Made by a program: the position numbers and the translations under genes
Assembly (NCBI RefSeq): GCF_016793705.1
Contig: NZ_JAEULO010000066.1
Coordinates: 62,001 to 126,000, forward strand
From: Tabrizicola sp.
GTDB taxonomy: Bacteria > Pseudomonadota > Alphaproteobacteria > Rhodobacterales > Rhodobacteraceae
Reading direction: 5' to 3'
DNA length: 64,000 nucleotides
The notes under the pieces: generated by a model
Databases searched by the model: none
What the model was told of the DNA's origin: nothing
Seen by the model: only the letters and a program-made list of their open reading frames with translations
Shown here: piece after piece, positions 43,795-53,037 of the stretch
Position numbering within the stretch: position 1 is the first letter of the stretch
Layout of the letters: every line of letters starts with the position of its first letter

Positions 43795-44595
43795 CTAGTC
43801 CAGCCAGGCCGGTTCCAGCACCATGATCGTCGGCTCGGAAGGCAGGTCGTGCAAGGAGAGCGCGATCTGCGCCCCGCCGGTCTCGACAACGGTGAACTCC
43901 GGCGCCATGTCGGCCAGGAAGGCACGCAAGCTTTCCCCGCTGAACCAGTGCATCGGGATGACGACGGACGACTTGAGCCGCCGCACCACCCCCGTCATAT
44001 CCTGAAGCCGCATCGTGTAGCCGCCATCCACCGGCACCATCACCACGTCCAGCCGCCCGATGGCGGCATATTGCTCTTCGCTCGGGATCTGGTGCAGGTG
44101 GCCGAGATGGCCGATGCAAAGACCGCCCGCCTCGAAGATGAAGATCGAGTTGCCGTCCTTCCGCGCGCCTTCCCCGAACGGCCCCCTCGTGTCGGTCGTC
44201 ACATTCCTGACCAGCATCGCGCCCAGCTCCAGCCGGTGTTCGGCGGGCCTGCCGCCGTCGGGCCAGCCCTTCAGCACATGCGGGATGCGCGGGTCGGGCG
44301 CGGCGGTCCAGTGCGAGCTGTGTGCGCTGTTCATCGTGACCACATCCGGCACGAGGTCCTGCGTGCCGAGGTAGCCGGTGTAGTCCGTCACCGCCACCGT
44401 GCCATCCGCCGTGACGATGGCAAAGCTTGCATGGTCCAGGTAGCGGATCAGGACGGAGTCCGGCTCCAGCCCGTCCTGCAGGGCCGCCGGGACTACCGAC
44501 GGCTCCGCTGCGGCGACCGCGATGCAATGCGAAGGGATCCGCTCCTGCCCCAGGGCAGGCGTCGCGATCAGGGCAAGGGCGGCAAGCAGGCGCAT
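43795..44595 (-). CDS. Exported MBL-fold (UlaG-like) protein with altered metal motif
   Basis: A 266-residue protein with a Sec signal (LLAALALIATPALG-Q). The body resembles UlaG-type metallo-hydrolases (SVLIRYLDHASFAIVT, GGLCIGHLGHLHQIPS, VVMVPVDGGYTM, VVIPMHWFSG). The classic HxHxDH stretch is replaced by NSAHSSHW, so one metal site is probably changed or lost. GHLGHLH and PMHW still offer ligands. It may be a hydrolase with a reduced site or a binding protein. Confidence 0.75.
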   Translation of the reverse strand: MRLLAALALIATPALGQERIPSHCIAVAAAEPSVVPAALQDGLEPDSVLIRYLDHASFAIVTADGTVAVTDYTGYLGTQDLVPDVVTMNSAHSSHWTAAPDPRIPHVLKGWPDGGRPAEHRLELGAMLVRNVTTDTRGPFGEGARKDGNSIFIFEAGGLCIGHLGHLHQIPSEEQYAAIGRLDVVMVPVDGGYTMRLQDMTGVVRRLKSSVVIPMHWFSGESLRAFLADMAPEFTVVETGGAQIALSLHDLPSEPTIMVLEPAWLD

Positions 44596-44659
44596 GGGAC
44601 ACCTCCGGGGCTGGCTGCAAGAGTAACCCGGATTGCCCCTCCGTCACGCGGCCCGACGA

Positions 44660-45190
44660 TCACGGCTGCGCGAGGGCCATCCCGTGCAGCGCGGCAAGCG
44701 TGTTCAGGTTCCGGGCCGTCATCGGGGCGGGCAGCAGCCGCGGCAGCCTCTCGGCCAGTTTCGAGGTGCCGACACCCCCCGGCGTGTGCAGCGTGAACCG
44801 CCGGGGGCCGATGTGCCAGGCATCCCCCGGCAGCGCCAGATCGCGCAAGGTGGCCTCGTCCGGCTCGGGCGTCTCGCGAAGGAAGAAGACATGGACAAAT
44901 TTCGGCGCGGCCCCGGCGAAGGGATGATCGGTCAGCGCTTCCGCAAGCTCCCGTGCCGACAGCACGAAGACGTCCCGCCTGAAGCCGAACCGCGCCTCGA
45001 CCGCATCCGCGATCGTCGCTTCCAGTCCAGGCGCGGCCAGATCACTGTCGAACACGGCATTCCCCGACTGGATATAGGTCTGCACACCGGACAGCCCCAT
45101 CCCCGCCAGCATGTCGCGGAACTCCGCCATCGGCAGCTTGCCCGCCCCCGCGACATTCACCCCGCGCAGAAGGGCGATCCGAATGGCCAT
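44660..45190 (-). CDS. DUF1697 protein
   Basis: The 176-residue protein matches DUF1697: MAIRIALLRGVNVAGAGKLP at the start, then YIQSGNAVFDSDL, and FVHVFFLRETP with FTLHTPGGVGTSKLAERL near the C-terminus. The family is widespread and uncharacterised. There is 135 bp to the upstream GNAT gene, with a strong hairpin between them. Confidence 0.9.
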   Translation of the reverse strand: MAIRIALLRGVNVAGAGKLPMAEFRDMLAGMGLSGVQTYIQSGNAVFDSDLAAPGLEATIADAVEARFGFRRDVFVLSARELAEALTDHPFAGAAPKFVHVFFLRETPEPDEATLRDLALPGDAWHIGPRRFTLHTPGGVGTSKLAERLPRLLPAPMTARNLNTLAALHGMALAQP

Positions 45191-45208
45191 TTCTTCCCCT
45201 CCTTTGCT

Positions 45209-45243
45209 CTTTCACATTTGCCCCAAATATCCCCGCCGGAGGC
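45209..45243. repeat. Intergenic repeat element, copy 2
   Basis: Same element as at 21531-21564: CTTTCA, a short variable spacer, then CCCAAATATCCCCGCCGGAGGC. It lies directly before a strong hairpin, upstream of the DUF1697 gene. Confidence 0.6.
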
Positions 45244-45251
45244 ATATCCGA

Positions 45252-45280
45252 GCGGCTTTGCGTCCTTCACGCAAAGCCGC
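45252..45280. terminator. Strong hairpin downstream of the GNAT gene
   Basis: A perfect 12-bp stem GCGGCTTTGCGT / ACGCAAAGCCGC with a CCTTC loop. It lies 46 bp past the GNAT stop in the minus direction and probably ends the thrC-M16-GNAT transcript, although no T-run follows. Confidence 0.55.
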
Positions 45281-45325
45281 GAGACAAAAGGCTCGCGCGC
45301 CAGCGCTCAATTCAACAGGCGCCGC

Positions 45326-45910
45326 TTATCCCACGTCCGTCCGGCCGCGCCGGTCGCCCCGCAGGTTGGCGTAAAGCACATGGTTGCGCCAGCGTCCGTT
45401 GATCTGAAGATAGCTCTGCGCCACGCCTTCATACTTGAAGCCGCATTTCTCCAGCACCCCGCGCGAGGGCAGGTTCTCGGGCAGGCAGGCCGCTTCCAGC
45501 CGCGACAGGTCCATCCGGGTGAAGGCGTGGTGGGTCAGCGCCAGGATCGCCTCGCGCATGTAGCCCTGCCGCGCGAAGGGTTCGCCGATCCAGTAGCCGA
45601 AGGTCCCGGTCTGCGCGGGCCCCCGACGGATGTTGTCCAGTGTCAGCGCGCCCAGGAGCTGCTGGTCCGCCCTCCGGATCAAGAGCATCGGCAGCGCCTG
45701 GCCCTGCGCCTCGGCCCTTTGCGCCCAGTAGACCCGGTTGGTGAAGGCACGGCGGCTCAGGTGGTCGGTCGACCAGACCGGCTCCCATTTCACCAGGAAG
45801 TCGGCCGAGGCCTCGCGCACCTCGGACCATTGCCGCCAGTCGCCATGTTCCGGCAGCCGCAGCGTCATCCGCTCGGTCTCGACCCGGATGCGGCGCTTCA
45901 GGCCCAGCAT
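45326..45910 (-). CDS. GNAT-family N-acetyltransferase (RimJ/RimL type)
   Basis: The 194-residue enzyme shows ETERMTLRLPEHGDWRQW at the start, then GTFGYWIGEPFARQGYMREAI, in which the R/Q-x-x-G/A acetyl-CoA loop lies, and RLEAACLPENLPSRGVLEKCGF. It resembles ribosomal-protein serine acetyltransferases. Its start overlaps the M16 peptidase stop, and it is the last gene of the run from thrC. Confidence 0.88.
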   Translation of the reverse strand: MLGLKRRIRVETERMTLRLPEHGDWRQWSEVREASADFLVKWEPVWSTDHLSRRAFTNRVYWAQRAEAQGQALPMLLIRRADQQLLGALTLDNIRRGPAQTGTFGYWIGEPFARQGYMREAILALTHHAFTRMDLSRLEAACLPENLPSRGVLEKCGFKYEGVAQSYLQINGRWRNHVLYANLRGDRRGRTDVG

Positions 45911-47166
45911 CAGGGAGTGAGCCCCCGCCGGACCTCGTCGATGCCGGGCGCTGCCGCGACCGGCCCGTAGACCGCCAGCGCCGCCTTCGCCGCCGTCAGC
46001 TCCGCCGCATAGCCGCGCACCGCAGCGGTATCCACCGCGTCGATCTTCGCGACCGCCTCGGCCACATCCGGCACCCGGCCCCAGATCGACAGCAGCCGCG
46101 CATTGCGTTCGGCGCGCGAGGACGGGCTTTCCAGCCCCATCAGCAGCCCCGCTCGCAGCTGCGCCCGCGCCCGTGCGACCTCGGCCTCGCTCATGTCCTC
46201 GGCGGCCCGCTTCAGCTCGTCCACTGTCAGCTGCGTCAACTCCCCGATCTCCGCCTCCGAGGTTCCGGCATAGATCGTCACCTGCCCGGTATCCTCATAG
46301 GCCGCCGACTGCGCATGGATCGAATAGCAGAGGCCCCGATCCTCGCGGATGCGCTGGAAAAGGCGGCTCGACATGCCGCCGCCCATCGCGGTGGCATAGA
46401 CCTGCGCAGTATAGACCTTGTCGTCGCGATAGCCCGGCGCCTCGAACGACAGCGCGAAATGCACCTGCTCCAGGTCCTTGACCTCGCGCCGCTCGCCGCC
46501 GACGAAGCGCGCGGGCTCCACCTTCGAGGCCCCCACCGGCTTCAACTCGCCGAAGATGCGCTCCGCCGCCGCGACCACCGCCGCATGGTCCACTCCGCCC
46601 GCCGCCGACAGGATCATCTGATCCGGCCCGTAGTGACTCGCGGTGAACCCCTCGAAATCCGCCTTGCGGAAGGCCGAGACCCGTTCTTCCGGCCCCAGGA
46701 TGGTGCGCCCGAAGCTCTGGCCCGGGTAGCTCACCTCGTGCAGCCAGTCGAAGATGATGTCGTCCGGCGTGTCCAGTGCCTGACCGATCTCCTGCAGGAT
46801 GACATGGCGCTCGGTCTCGATATCCGCCTTGCGGAACAGAGGGTTGAGCACGATGTCGGCGATCACGTCCAGCGCCATCAGCACATCGCCCGACAGCACC
46901 CGTGCGTAATAGGCCGTCATCTCGCGGCTGGTATAGGCGTTGATGTAGCCGCCCACATCCTCGATTTCCTCGGCGATGCGCAGCGCCGACCGCCGCCTCG
47001 TGCCCTTGAACGCCATGTGCTCCAGAAAATGCGCGATGCCGTTCTGCTGGGGCGTCTCGTGCCGCCCCCCGGCCTCGACCCAGAGACCGACGCTGGCCGA
47101 TTGCAGCCCCGGCATCGCCTCGGTGACGATGCGGAAGCCGTTCGGCAGGGTATGAAGCTTCTGCAT
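45910..47166 (-). CDS. M16-family processing peptidase (zinc protease)
   Basis: The 418-residue protein begins LPNGFRIVTEAMPGLQSASV and carries the inverted zinc motif HFLEH near 46-50, with the distal Glu in the ETERHVILQE region. The C-terminal half (FSLSFEAPGYRDDK-like FALSFEAPG, then SSRLFQRIREDRGLCYSI) completes the mitochondrial-processing-peptidase-like clam shell. It overlaps thrC by one base and the GNAT gene likewise. It probably degrades peptides; a physiological target is not known. Confidence 0.92.
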   Translation of the reverse strand: MQKLHTLPNGFRIVTEAMPGLQSASVGLWVEAGGRHETPQQNGIAHFLEHMAFKGTRRRSALRIAEEIEDVGGYINAYTSREMTAYYARVLSGDVLMALDVIADIVLNPLFRKADIETERHVILQEIGQALDTPDDIIFDWLHEVSYPGQSFGRTILGPEERVSAFRKADFEGFTASHYGPDQMILSAAGGVDHAAVVAAAERIFGELKPVGASKVEPARFVGGERREVKDLEQVHFALSFEAPGYRDDKVYTAQVYATAMGGGMSSRLFQRIREDRGLCYSIHAQSAAYEDTGQVTIYAGTSEAEIGELTQLTVDELKRAAEDMSEAEVARARAQLRAGLLMGLESPSSRAERNARLLSIWGRVPDVAEAVAKIDAVDTAAVRGYAAELTAAKAALAVYGPVAAAPGIDEVRRGLTP

Positions 47167-48551
47167 CAGTGACGGATCCTCTCGCGCACCAGCGCCTGCA
47201 AGGCCGCCAGATCGTTCGGCACCCGCGTCACCCGTTCCTTGCGCTGGAACAGGTCCGCCATATGCGGCGGCAGGCCGGGCCGGACCCCGGTCGCGCGCTC
47301 CACCGCATCGGGGAATTTCGCCGGATGCGCGGTGGCCAGCGTGATCATCGGCGCAAGGCCGACATGCTCCTCCGCCACCTTCACCCCCACGGCGCTGTGC
47401 GGGCACAGAAGCTCTCCCGTCGTCTTCCAGTGCCGCGCAATCACCTCCAGCGTTTCCTCCTCGGAACAACGGCCCGAAACGAAGCTCCCCCGGAGGCTCT
47501 CAATCGCCCCCTGGCTGATCCGGAACCCGCCGGTTTTCATCTCATCCATCAGGGCCGCCACCGCCGCGCCGTCGCGGCCATAGGCATCGAAAAGCGCCCG
47601 CTCGAAGTTCGAGGACACCTGAATGTCCATCGATGGGCTCATCGAGGGCTTGACCCCGTTCGTCCGGTAGTCACCCGAGCGCAAGGCCCGGTCGAGGATA
47701 TCGTTCTGGTTGGTCGCGATCACCAGCTGGTCGATGGGAAGGCCCATCTTCCGCGCGACATAGCCCGCGAAGATGTCGCCGAAATTGCCCGTCGGCACAG
47801 TGAAGCTGACCGCCCGGTGTGGCGCCCCCAGTGCAGTCGCCGCGTAGAAGTAATAGACCACCTGCGCCAGCACCCGCGCCCAGTTGATGCTGTTCACCCC
47901 CGCCAGCCGCACCCCGTCGCGGAAGACGAAGTCGTTGAACATCGCCTTGACCTGCGCCTGACAGTCGTCGAAGTCCCCTTCCATCGCCAGCGCATGCACG
48001 TTCGCTTCCGACGGCGTCGTCATCTGCCGCCGCTGAACCTCGCTGACCCGGCCATGCGGGAAGAGGATGAACACATCCACATTGGCGAGGCCCCGGAACG
48101 CCTCCATCGCCGCCGACCCGGTATCGCCCGATGTCGCGCCCACGATGGTGATCCGCTCCCCCGTCTTCGCCAAGGCCGCCTGCATCGTCTGGCCGATCAG
48201 CTGCATGGCGAAGTCCTTGAAGGCCAGCGTCGGCCCGTGGAACAGCTCCAGCAGGAAATGGTTCGACCCCAGCTGCACCATGGGTGCGCGGGCGGCGTGG
48301 TGGAAACCCTGATAGGCCCTGGCGATCAGGCCCTTGAACTCATCATCGCTGAAGAACCCGCCCAGATAGGGTCGCATCACCCGGAACGCGACTTCCTCGT
48401 AAGGCGCACCCGCCAGCGCCGCGATCTCGGCCTTCGTCATCACCGGCACGGTTTCCGGCACATAAAGACCGCCGTCGCGGGCAAGGCCCGTCATCATCGC
48501 CTCGCCGAAGCCAAGGACCGGGGCCGAACCACGGGTCGAGATATAGTTCAT
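47166..48551 (-). CDS. thrC: Threonine synthase
   Basis: The 461-residue PLP enzyme converts O-phosphohomoserine to threonine. It begins MNYISTRGSAPVLGFGEAMM with the group-2 N-terminus, and has the PLP lysine in HGPTLAFKDFAMQ, the phosphate loop GATSGDTGSAA, and VPTGNFGDIFAGY. Its length fits the longer class II enzymes of proteobacteria. It is downstream of surf1 by 10 bp, so the cta genes may be transcribed with it. Confidence 0.97.
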   Translation of the reverse strand: MNYISTRGSAPVLGFGEAMMTGLARDGGLYVPETVPVMTKAEIAALAGAPYEEVAFRVMRPYLGGFFSDDEFKGLIARAYQGFHHAARAPMVQLGSNHFLLELFHGPTLAFKDFAMQLIGQTMQAALAKTGERITIVGATSGDTGSAAMEAFRGLANVDVFILFPHGRVSEVQRRQMTTPSEANVHALAMEGDFDDCQAQVKAMFNDFVFRDGVRLAGVNSINWARVLAQVVYYFYAATALGAPHRAVSFTVPTGNFGDIFAGYVARKMGLPIDQLVIATNQNDILDRALRSGDYRTNGVKPSMSPSMDIQVSSNFERALFDAYGRDGAAVAALMDEMKTGGFRISQGAIESLRGSFVSGRCSEEETLEVIARHWKTTGELLCPHSAVGVKVAEEHVGLAPMITLATAHPAKFPDAVERATGVRPGLPPHMADLFQRKERVTRVPNDLAALQALVRERIRH

Positions 48552-48561
48552 CGGATCGCCT

Positions 48562-49230
48562 TCACACCTTCCGCGTCCTGATACGCCAGAGAAGAAAGAC
48601 TGTCATCCCCGCCCAGGTCGCCGCGAGGAGGAACCATTGGATCGCATAGCCCCAATGGTCGTTGGGTATACCCGATGTGTCGACCGGCATCGGCGTGATC
48701 CCGTCACCGGTTGGCTTGCTGGCGACAATCAGTGTCGGTTCCGTCCCCAGCTTCACGGCCATCGCCGGAACGTCGCGGGCGAACCACAGCCCGGTCTTTT
48801 CATCCGGCGGCGGGGTGGAACTGCTGGTGTCCTGCGGCCAGTGCAGGTTGCCCTCGACCTTCGCCTCATGCGGCGGGCGGGGCGTGGCGCGCGCCTCGTC
48901 GGCAATGAAGCCGCGCTGCACCATGATCCGGCGACCGTCCGGCAGGGCAAAGGCCTCGATCACCAGCACGCCGGGGCTGGCCCCGGTCTGTCCCGCCAGA
49001 ACCTCCAGATACTCGCCGGTGAACCGTCCTTCAGCAAAGACCGCCTGGAACTTGTGCGGCGCTTCCTCCGGAACGGCGGGCAAGGGGATCGGCGCATTGC
49101 CGATCCGGGCCTCGATCTCATCCAGATAGACTCGCTTTTCCTCCATCCGGCGCAGTTGCCAGAAGCCAAGACTCGTCAGGACGGCAACCCCGACAATGCC
49201 CATCAGGACCGGAAAGACGTAGCGACGCAT
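48562..49230 (-). CDS. SURF1-family cytochrome oxidase biogenesis protein
   Basis: The 222-residue protein has two membrane helices, one near the N-terminus (FPVLMGIVGVAVLTSLGFWQL) and one near the C-terminus (WGYAIQWFLLAATWAGMTVFLLW). Between them lies a periplasmic domain with the LGFWQLRRMEEKR and NDHWGYAIQWF signatures of SURF1. It helps insert heme a into subunit I. It lies downstream of ctaE. Confidence 0.92.
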   Translation of the reverse strand: MRRYVFPVLMGIVGVAVLTSLGFWQLRRMEEKRVYLDEIEARIGNAPIPLPAVPEEAPHKFQAVFAEGRFTGEYLEVLAGQTGASPGVLVIEAFALPDGRRIMVQRGFIADEARATPRPPHEAKVEGNLHWPQDTSSSTPPPDEKTGLWFARDVPAMAVKLGTEPTLIVASKPTGDGITPMPVDTSGIPNDHWGYAIQWFLLAATWAGMTVFLLWRIRTRKV

Positions 49231-49250
49231 GGGAAACCCCGGAAATGCAA

Positions 49251-49272
49251 GCGCAGGCCCGAAGGCCTGCGC
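49251..49272 (-). terminator. UUCG-loop hairpin between ctaE and surf1
   Basis: On the minus strand the RNA would form a 9-bp stem GCGCAGGCC / GGCCTGCGC closed by a TTCG tetraloop, which is unusually stable. No U-tract follows. It lies 25 bp after the ctaE stop and may lower expression of surf1 relative to ctaE or protect the 3' end. Confidence 0.6.
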
Positions 49273-49296
49273 AAAGATCGTGTCGGACGAAAGGGA

Positions 49297-50100
49297 TCAG
49301 CCCTGGCCCCAGACGTAGACGGCGGCGAACAGGAACAGCCAGACCACGTCGACGAAGTGCCAGTACCAGGCCGCCGCCTCGAAGCCGACATGCTGTTCGG
49401 GGGTGAAATGCCCCTTCAGCGCGCGGATCAGGCAGACGGTCAGGAAGATCGTCCCGATGATGACGTGGAAGCCGTGGAAGCCCGTCGCCATGAAGAACGA
49501 GGCGCCATAGATGTTGCCGGCGAAGCCGAAGGCCGCGTGGCTGTATTCGTAGGCCTGCAGGAGGGTGAAGATGAAGCCCAGCCCGATGGCGAGGATAAGC
49601 CCGTTCACCAGGTCCTTGCGGTTGTTCTCATGCACCAGCGCATGGTGCGCCCAGGTCGCGGCGCAACCCGACAGAAGCAGGATCAGCGTGTTGATGAAGG
49701 GCAGGTGCCAGGGGTCGAAGGTCTCGATCCCGGCGGGCGGCCAGACGCCGTCGACGGCCGGCGATTGCGGCCCCATCGGATACAGGCGGTGCTTGAAGAA
49801 GGTCCAGAACCAGGCCGAGAAGAACATGACCTCCGACATGATGAACAGGATGAAGCCGTAGCGCAGGCCCAGCCGCACGACCGGCGTATGATCCCCGGTC
49901 TGCCCCTCATGCACCACTTCCGACCACCAGGCGAACATGGTGTAGAGCACGCCCGCCAGCCCGACCAGCCCCATCCACGGGCCCGAGCCATGCATCCACA
50001 GGACCGAGCCGAACAGCATCACGAAGGCCGCGACGGCCCCGAACAGCGGCCAGATCGACGGCGCAAGGATGTGGTAATCGTGGTTCTTTGCGTGGGCCAT
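49297..50100 (-). CDS. ctaE: Cytochrome c oxidase subunit III
   Basis: The 267-residue integral membrane protein has seven hydrophobic segments and the family blocks [35 protein letters not shown] and [14 protein letters not shown], ending with [16 protein letters not shown]. The ATG at 50100 gives the usual start [10 protein letters not shown]. It is part of the aa3-type oxidase; subunit I (ctaD) is not in the window. Confidence 0.97.
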   Translation of the reverse strand: MAHAKNHDYHILAPSIWPLFGAVAAFVMLFGSVLWMHGSGPWMGLVGLAGVLYTMFAWWSEVVHEGQTGDHTPVVRLGLRYGFILFIMSEVMFFSAWFWTFFKHRLYPMGPQSPAVDGVWPPAGIETFDPWHLPFINTLILLLSGCAATWAHHALVHENNRKDLVNGLILAIGLGFIFTLLQAYEYSHAAFGFAGNIYGASFFMATGFHGFHVIIGTIFLTVCLIRALKGHFTPEQHVGFEAAAWYWHFVDVVWLFLFAAVYVWGQG

Positions 50101-50153
50101 GGCCGGCGTTTCCCTCGTTGTCCTATCTCGGTTCACCGCAGCTGCGGCATGGA

Positions 50154-50747
50154 TCAGTTCACGGCTGCCGCAACGGGCGCGGCGGGTTGGTCAAGCGCTG
50201 CCTGTTCGTCCGGCAGCGGGGTCTGGTGGAAGGTATAGCTGAGCGTGATCTCATGCACAAACTTCCCGTCCGGGTCGTCGACGATGGCAGGGTCGACGAA
50301 GAAGCTGACCGGCATCTGCGCTGTCTCGCCCGGTTGCAGCACCTGTTCCGAGAAACAGAAGCAGTCGATCTTGGTGAAATAGCCGCCCGCCGTGTCAGGG
50401 AACACGTTGAAGCTTGCCGTGCCCGCGATCACCCGGTCGGTCGGGTTGTGCGCCTCGTAGAAGGCCAGCCCCGTCTCGCCGATGCGGATATCCATCGTGC
50501 GGACCTCCGGCTTGAAGCTCCAGGGCATGTTCTGGTCGACCGAGGCGTCGAAGCGGATCCTCACCGTCTGGTCAAGCACATCGCCCGGCGCGGCTTCGGC
50601 GCGTTGCGGCGTGCCGCCGTAACCCGTCACCGCGCAGAACCAGCTGTAGAACGGCACCGCCGCGAACGAGAGCGACCCCATGGTCAGCACCACGGCCACC
50701 AGTTGCACCAGCGTGCGGTTCTTGCCCGTAAGGCGCGGAAACATCAT
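50154..50747 (-). CDS. ctaG: Cytochrome c oxidase assembly protein (Cox11/CtaG)
   Basis: A 197-residue protein with one N-terminal membrane anchor ([22 protein letters not shown]) and a periplasmic copper-chaperone domain. The [12 protein letters not shown] cysteine and the copper-binding pair in CFCFSEQVL are present. It delivers copper to the CuB site of subunit I. Its start overlaps the small gene upstream by 4 bp. Confidence 0.95.
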   Translation of the reverse strand: MMFPRLTGKNRTLVQLVAVVLTMGSLSFAAVPFYSWFCAVTGYGGTPQRAEAAPGDVLDQTVRIRFDASVDQNMPWSFKPEVRTMDIRIGETGLAFYEAHNPTDRVIAGTASFNVFPDTAGGYFTKIDCFCFSEQVLQPGETAQMPVSFFVDPAIVDDPDGKFVHEITLSYTFHQTPLPDEQAALDQPAAPVAAAVN

Positions 50748-50938
50748 GGCTGCGCCTCCTCCTGCGGGACAGAGGAGGGCTGGACCACATGGTCATAGCC
50801 CTGCATCGGATCGCCGCGCTTCACCTTGACCACGGTCAGCGCGAAGACCAGCGCGACGAAGGCCGCGAGCGTCAGGCCCACACCCAGGTTCCGGCTGAAC
50901 CGGCGCTTGTGAAGCTCGTGCTCGGGGCGGAAGCTCAT
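50744..50938 (-). CDS. Small single-helix protein of the cta operon
   Basis: A 64-residue protein with a charged N-terminus ([12 protein letters not shown]), one membrane helix ([20 protein letters not shown]) and a periplasmic tail. It overlaps ctaB (TGATG) and ctaG (ATGA), so it is certainly translated within the operon. Small ORFs in this position occur in related alphaproteobacterial cta loci. It is probably an assembly or accessory subunit, but the function is unknown. Confidence 0.85.
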   Translation of the reverse strand: MSFRPEHELHKRRFSRNLGVGLTLAAFVALVFALTVVKVKRGDPMQGYDHVVQPSSVPQEEAQP

Positions 50939-51882
50939 CACCAGCCCCCCAGCCCCGCCGATTTCAGCGCCGCTTCCGCCAGGAAAGCCGCGAAATGCAG
51001 GAAGAGATACAAGAGCGAGAAGCGGAAGAAGGCCTTCTCGGCGGCATAGTTGTCGGCCTGGGCCATGACCTCGTCGCGCCGCCACAGCCGCACCGCGCCG
51101 ATGACGAAGCCCGCGTTCAGCACCACCGCCACCGCCAGCGTCAGCGGCCCGCCGACCTGCGTCACCGCCGCCCCCAGCGCCACCGGCACCAGCAGGATCG
51201 TATAGGCCAGGATATGCGCCCGCGTCGCCTTGCGGCCATGCGTCACCGTCAGCATCGGCACGCCCGCCGCGTGGTAGTCTTCCTTCATGAACAGCGCCAG
51301 CGCCCAGAAATGCGGCGGCGTCCACATGAAGATCAGCGCGAACATCAGGATCGCCTCGACCGAGACGCTTCCCGTCGCCGCCACCCAGCCGATCATCGGC
51401 GGAAAGGCCCCGGCCGCGCCGCCGATCACGATGTTCTGCGGGGTCGAGCGTTTGAGCCACATCGAATAGACGACGGCATAGAAGAAGATCGTGAAGGCCA
51501 GGAGTCCCGCCGCCGCAAGGTTGGTCGCGAGGCCCAGCATCACCACGCTGATCCCCGACAGGCCCAGTCCCACCGCCAGCGCCTCGCCCGCCTGAACGCG
51601 GCCCGCAGGCACCGGGCGCTTCGCCGTGCGCTTCATCACCGCGTCGATGTCGGCGTCCCACCACATATTCAGCGCGCCACTGGCCCCCGCGCCCAGCGCG
51701 ATGAACAGGATCGCCGAAAAGGCCTCGACCGGGTGCAGGCTGACCGGGGCCACCAGAAGCCCCACCAGTGCAGTGAACACCACCAGCGACATCACGCGCG
51801 GCTTCAGAAGCTGCACATAGTCGCCAAACCCCGGTTCATAGGGGGTGGCGGTCGCGCCCTGATATGCTGAGGTCTCGCTCAT
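50938..51882 (-). CDS. ctaB: Protoheme IX farnesyltransferase (heme O synthase)
   Basis: The 314-residue UbiA-type prenyltransferase has eight to nine hydrophobic segments. The first Asp-rich motif is [19 protein letters not shown]; the second loop carries [17 protein letters not shown]. It makes heme O from heme B, a step to heme A for the oxidase. It follows ctaC after 68 bp. Confidence 0.96.
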   Translation of the reverse strand: MSETSAYQGATATPYEPGFGDYVQLLKPRVMSLVVFTALVGLLVAPVSLHPVEAFSAILFIALGAGASGALNMWWDADIDAVMKRTAKRPVPAGRVQAGEALAVGLGLSGISVVMLGLATNLAAAGLLAFTIFFYAVVYSMWLKRSTPQNIVIGGAAGAFPPMIGWVAATGSVSVEAILMFALIFMWTPPHFWALALFMKEDYHAAGVPMLTVTHGRKATRAHILAYTILLVPVALGAAVTQVGGPLTLAVAVVLNAGFVIGAVRLWRRDEVMAQADNYAAEKAFFRFSLLYLFLHFAAFLAEAALKSAGLGGW

Positions 51883-51950
51883 TCCGGTTCCGTTTCAGAC
51901 AGAGCGGGCCTGACGCATGGCCAAGCCCCACCCGAAAGCCTTGCCTCGCC

Positions 51951-52871
51951 TCAGTCGTTCGAGGCGACCTGGGTTCCGGCGGGCACCGCCACCGACGACA
52001 GCTGCACATCTCCCGCCTTGGCCTTGGTCAGCCATTCGGCATAGGCGGCTTCCGACACGACCTTCACCGTGATCGGCATGTAGGCGTGCATCTGACCGCA
52101 CAGTTCCGAGCACTGGCCGAAGTAGATTCCTTCCTTCTCCGCCTTGAACCACAGCCCGGCGGTGCGGCCCGGGACGGCATCCTGCATCACGCCGAAGGCG
52201 GGGATTTTCCAGGAATGGATCACGTCCACCGCCGTGACCTGCACCACGATGGTCTTGCCCACCGGCACCACCACTGCCGTGTCGGTCGCCAGCAGGAACT
52301 GCTCCTTGGTGTAGCCTGCCGCGGTCAGCTGCGCCTCGACATCGGGGGTCAGCATGTTGGTGCCGCCGGTCGCAGGCGAGCCGATCATGTAGCTGTCGAA
52401 GGAAATTCCCTCGTCGACGTATTCGTAGCTCCAGTACCACTGGTTGCCGGTGGCCTTGATGGTGACGTCGCCGACCGGGATCTCCTGCTGCTTGAACAGG
52501 ATCGGCAACGAGAAGGCACCGATGGTCACAAGGATCACGATCGGGATCAGCGTCCATGCCACTTCCAGCGGGCTGTTGTGGGTAAAGCGCGCCGGGGTCG
52601 GGTTCACACGGCGGTTGAACCGCACCATCACATAGATCAGCAGCGCCGTGACGAAGATCACGATGGCGGTGATGATGTAGAGGATCATGTGATCCAGCCA
52701 GTGAATGTCCTCGGCCAGTTCCGTCACGGCGGGCTGGAAGCCCACCGCGCCCGAGACCGGCTGGCCCACGATTTCCAAAGCTTGCTGCGCAAGGGCCTGC
52801 CCGGCCACCAGCGTGGCGACCGCCGCCGCGCTGACTCCGCTCATCACTGTCGAAAGACGCATCTGTCTCAT
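51951..52871 (-). CDS. ctaC: Cytochrome c oxidase subunit II
   Basis: The protein (306 residues from 52871) has a signal peptide ending GQALAQ and two membrane helices ([23 protein letters not shown] and [21 protein letters not shown]). The periplasmic cupredoxin domain has the CuA ligands in [12 protein letters not shown] and [15 protein letters not shown]. The aromatic QWYWSYEY electron-entry patch is present. An ATG 9 bp further in is an alternative start, and the frame is open to 52952. It heads the minus-strand oxidase operon. Confidence 0.95.
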   Translation of the reverse strand: MRQMRLSTVMSGVSAAAVATLVAGQALAQQALEIVGQPVSGAVGFQPAVTELAEDIHWLDHMILYIITAIVIFVTALLIYVMVRFNRRVNPTPARFTHNSPLEVAWTLIPIVILVTIGAFSLPILFKQQEIPVGDVTIKATGNQWYWSYEYVDEGISFDSYMIGSPATGGTNMLTPDVEAQLTAAGYTKEQFLLATDTAVVVPVGKTIVVQVTAVDVIHSWKIPAFGVMQDAVPGRTAGLWFKAEKEGIYFGQCSELCGQMHAYMPITVKVVSEAAYAEWLTKAKAGDVQLSSVAVPAGTQVASND

Positions 52872-53037
52872 CCCGTTCACGTCGCGGCTTGCCGCCGCTG
52901 TCCAGGGATACTGCCGAAAGGTCAGAATCCCGCTGTTTCCCATGGCCCTCAAACCATATTAGCTTGACCGCGACAAGCAAAACCGTAGCGGCGAATCCGC
53001 GCCCTCGGCCACCCGCTCGGCGCAAGGAAGACGACCC

